Shown here: positions 62,060-64,000 of the stretch, piece after piece | Layout of the letters: each line of letters starts with the position of its first letter | Numbering within the stretch: the first letter of the stretch is position 1 | DNA from: Chloracidobacterium sp. | Lineage (GTDB): Bacteria > Acidobacteriota > Blastocatellia > Pyrinomonadales > Pyrinomonadaceae | Length of the DNA: 64,000 nt | Direction of reading: 5' to 3' | Assembly (NCBI GenBank): GCA_016712045.1 | Contig: JADJRV010000002.1 | Location: 124,001-188,000 of the forward strand | The notes under the pieces: model-generated | Seen by the model: the letters and a program-made list of their open reading frames with translations, nothing else | Told to the model about the DNA's origin: nothing | Database searches by the model: none | Made by a program: the position numbers and the translations under genes

Positions 62060-63560
62060 ATGTCAATAATCACGCCGTCACTACTGCTCGACCACATGCG
62101 TTGCGTTCACAAGGTGTGGCGTGATAATTATGGCCCAAAAGCGGAGTTTGTCGATGAGGCCAATCCGTTTTTGAAACTGCTGTGGGATCGCGGCATACAG
62201 CACGAGGCCGATGTTGTTGCGGGGTTTGGTTTTGAGTATGTCGATTGCGGTAAGGGCACCGAATCCGAGCGTATCGCTCAAACGAACGCGGCCCTTGCGG
62301 CTCGTGTCGAGTTCATCTATCAGGGAACGCTCGCCCACGGCAATCTGTTTGGCATACCCGATCTGCTGCAATTTATCGACGGCGAATATGTGCCGATTGA
62401 GATCAAATCGGGCTCCGCGGGTGAGGGCGGCGATGACATCAGCGACGGCAAACCCAAGAAAGAGTACGGCGTTCAGCTAGCTCTCTATGCCGATATTCTC
62501 AATAAGAAAGGGCTCAATTCGTCGCGGCGGGCCTTTGTAATTGATAAGACGGGCGAGCGTGTCGAATATTTTCTGGACGCTCCGATGGGAGCACGCACGC
62601 CGGAGACGATGTGGGAGCTTTACCAACGCATCCGTGCGGATGTCGAGGCGGCTCTTCGCGATGAGCTGCAAAACGATCCGGCGATGTGCGGCTCGTGTAA
62701 GGACTGCGGCTGGTACGCCTCGTGTAAGAACTGGGCAAAGGAAAACGATGACCTGACGCAGCTGTTTTATGTCGGTCGTACGGCTCGCGATACTATCCGC
62801 CGCGACCTGGATTCGAGCCGAATCGATGATCTGATCGCGAATGACGTTGACGCCATTGTCGCTCAAAAAAAGGTGGACAAGGCTTTTCTCAAGGGAATCG
62901 GCGAATCGACGCTGACCAAGATGATCGCCCGCGGACGTCTGCTCAAATCGGAAGGCGATCCCGTGATGTATGATCGGTTCGATTTCCCCGTTGTCGGGAC
63001 TGAACTTTTCTTCGACATCGAGACCGACCCGACCAGGATTTTGTCTATCTGCAGGGTTTTGGGTCCGCGACAGCGAGGGAGAGCGGTTTGAGCATTTTAC
63101 GGCGACCGAGATCTCGCCGGAGAACGAACGCGATTTTTGGAAACGCTCGATCGATTTTATGCTCGGGTTTGACCCCGCTGACGTCGCGATATATTACTAT
63201 TCGGCCTACGAACGGACGACCTATCGCCAGCTCCAGCGAAAATATCCAGACGTCATTACGGAAGAGGCTCTTGAGGCTCTGTTTGCGAGGGCGAACATGA
63301 TCGACCTTTACAGCGACTTTATAATCAAGAGCACAGATTGGCCTCTGGGCAGCTACGGCATCAAGGCAATCGCTCAGTATTTAAAGTTCAAATGGCGTGA
63401 CGAAACGCCATCCGGAGCCCTTTCGATACAGTGGTATAACGAATATCTGACGACCGGGAACGAGGCTCTGCTCAAGCGTGTGCTCGAGTATAACGAGGAC
63501 GATTGTAAGGCGACGCTGGTCGTCAAAGACTATCTAAAACAGCGTGTGGAGGCGATGTAG
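62060..63560 (+). pseudogene. TM0106-type RecB-like nuclease with RNase H-like domain, frame broken
   Basis: Two frames join into about 500 residues. The first holds a RecB-type nuclease region (GIPDLLQF, VPIEIKSG with E-x-K) and a cysteine cluster MCGSCKDCGWYASCKNW. It then reaches TELFFDIETDPTR, the DnaQ/RNase H-like motif. Adding one G at 63036-63037 and one T at 63057-63060 gives DFVYLQGFWVRDSEGERF and then the rest (IYYYSAYERTTYR, YNEDDCKATL). The protein is chromosomal, outside the island. The breaks look like sequence errors because both domains are otherwise well kept. Confidence 0.78.
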
Positions 63561-63562
63561 CA

Positions 63563-63979
63563 ATGGCAAAAAAGGTTGAGATCAAGACTTCGGAGAATGA
63601 TGGAAACGTCGAGGATTTTCTAGCGGCGGTTGATGACGAACAGCGGCGGACGGACTCGTTTATAGCGCTTGAGATATTTAAGAAAGTGACCGGCGAGCCT
63701 CCAAAAATGTGGGGCACGGCGATCGTCGGGTTTGGCAACCGCAAAGTGTATCGCAGCGACGGCGGCGAGCTTGACTGGCTCATCACCGGATTTTCGCCTC
63801 GAAAAGCCAGCCTCACGCTCTATGTGCTAAACGGAGCCGCAAAACAGGACGAGCTGCTCACAAAGCTCGGCAAACACAAAGCCTCAGGCGGCTGCCTGCA
63901 CATCAAAAAGATGTCGGATGTGGATGAAACTGTGCTTACGGAGCTGATTTCGGTGTCGGTCGCGAAAGCTAAACAGTAA
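63563..63979 (+). CDS. DUF1801 family protein
   Basis: A 138-residue protein of the DUF1801/YdhG-like fold. DNVEDFLAAV-like N-terminus, then MWGTAIVGFG, ITGFSPRKASLTLYV and KHKASGGCLHIKKM are the family pattern. It starts 2 bases after the nuclease gene and is probably cotranscribed. The function is unknown. Confidence 0.85.
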   Translation: MAKKVEIKTSENDGNVEDFLAAVDDEQRRTDSFIALEIFKKVTGEPPKMWGTAIVGFGNRKVYRSDGGELDWLITGFSPRKASLTLYVLNGAAKQDELLTKLGKHKASGGCLHIKKMSDVDETVLTELISVSVAKAKQ

Positions 63980-64000
63980 ATATCCGGGGACAATCGATCC

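Overview
The window looks like a bacterial chromosome (Gram-negative type: Tat-exported enzymes, an outer-membrane porin, a periplasmic cytochrome chain) that carries a large integrated island. The gene style (uronate/polysaccharide locus, DUF7009 protein, bc-type chain with a Tat-exported NarG) suggests Acidobacteriota or a relative, but this is an impression and cannot be proven from the window alone.

Layout. (1) 1-4793: chromosome. A minus-strand sugar-acid locus (LacI regulator, hexuronate-type MFS transporter, SDR reductase, heparinase II/III-like lyase cut by the window edge) with two matching LacI operators. (2) 4794-61887: a candidate integrative island of about 57 kb. It is bracketed by an exact 47-bp direct repeat of the 3' half of tRNA-Asn. 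The intact tRNA and a tyrosine integrase are at the right end, a broken excisionase is at the left end, and TATGWCACAA-type repeats lie just inside both ends. (3) 61888-64000: chromosome again (tRNA-Asn 5' half, RecB-like nuclease, DUF1801 protein).

Inside the island are three blocks. Block A (5.5-34.5 kb) is a nitrate/nitrogen-oxide respiration kit. One minus-strand operon (12.3 to 5.6 kb) encodes a membrane cytochrome-like protein, a cytoplasmic Nas/NarB-type molybdoenzyme, a four-cluster ferredoxin, a Rieske protein, a small membrane protein, NarK and MobA. A second long minus-strand operon (33.3 to 20.6 kb) encodes a GltD-like FAD/Fe-S oxidoreductase, Rieske, cytochrome b, a seven-haem cytochrome c, a Tat-exported NarG/NxrA-like catalytic subunit, a small membrane protein, NarH, a haem-b-type lipoprotein, a hemerythrin and a NarJ/TorD chaperone. 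Between them are a Crp/Fnr regulator, DUF7009, a cupin, Ric (Fe-S repair), YwiC and a PLP decarboxylase; MoaA closes the block. Five Crp/Fnr-type boxes lie at near-constant distance (about 58-72 nt) from the starts of the porin/regulator pair, DUF7009, ric, the bc-nar operon and moaA, so much of the block looks like one regulon.

Block B (34.65-55.65 kb) is a defence region: ApeA-like HEPN protein, STAND NTPase with a nuclease-like N-terminus, McrBC, and a type I R-M operon (hsdM, Abi-like gene, hsdS, SIR2-like gene, DUF4177-like secreted protein, AlbA_2/ATPase-like protein, hsdR). It is framed by mirror-arranged TGTCAAnAAA sites next to a serine recombinase. Two of the inserted cargo genes are each preceded by a vestigial copy of the hsdR 5' end. 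Block C (55.7-61.8 kb) is the mobile-element core: serine recombinase, Xre repressor with a 26-bp palindrome, an hsdM remnant, a gene II/X-type Rep, an excisionase-like HTH protein, a zinc-finger protein and the integrase.

Caution: more than a dozen genes are split by a single base, nearly always one base missing from a run of 4-7 identical bases, inside and outside the island. I treat these mostly as likely sequence errors and annotate the joined genes.
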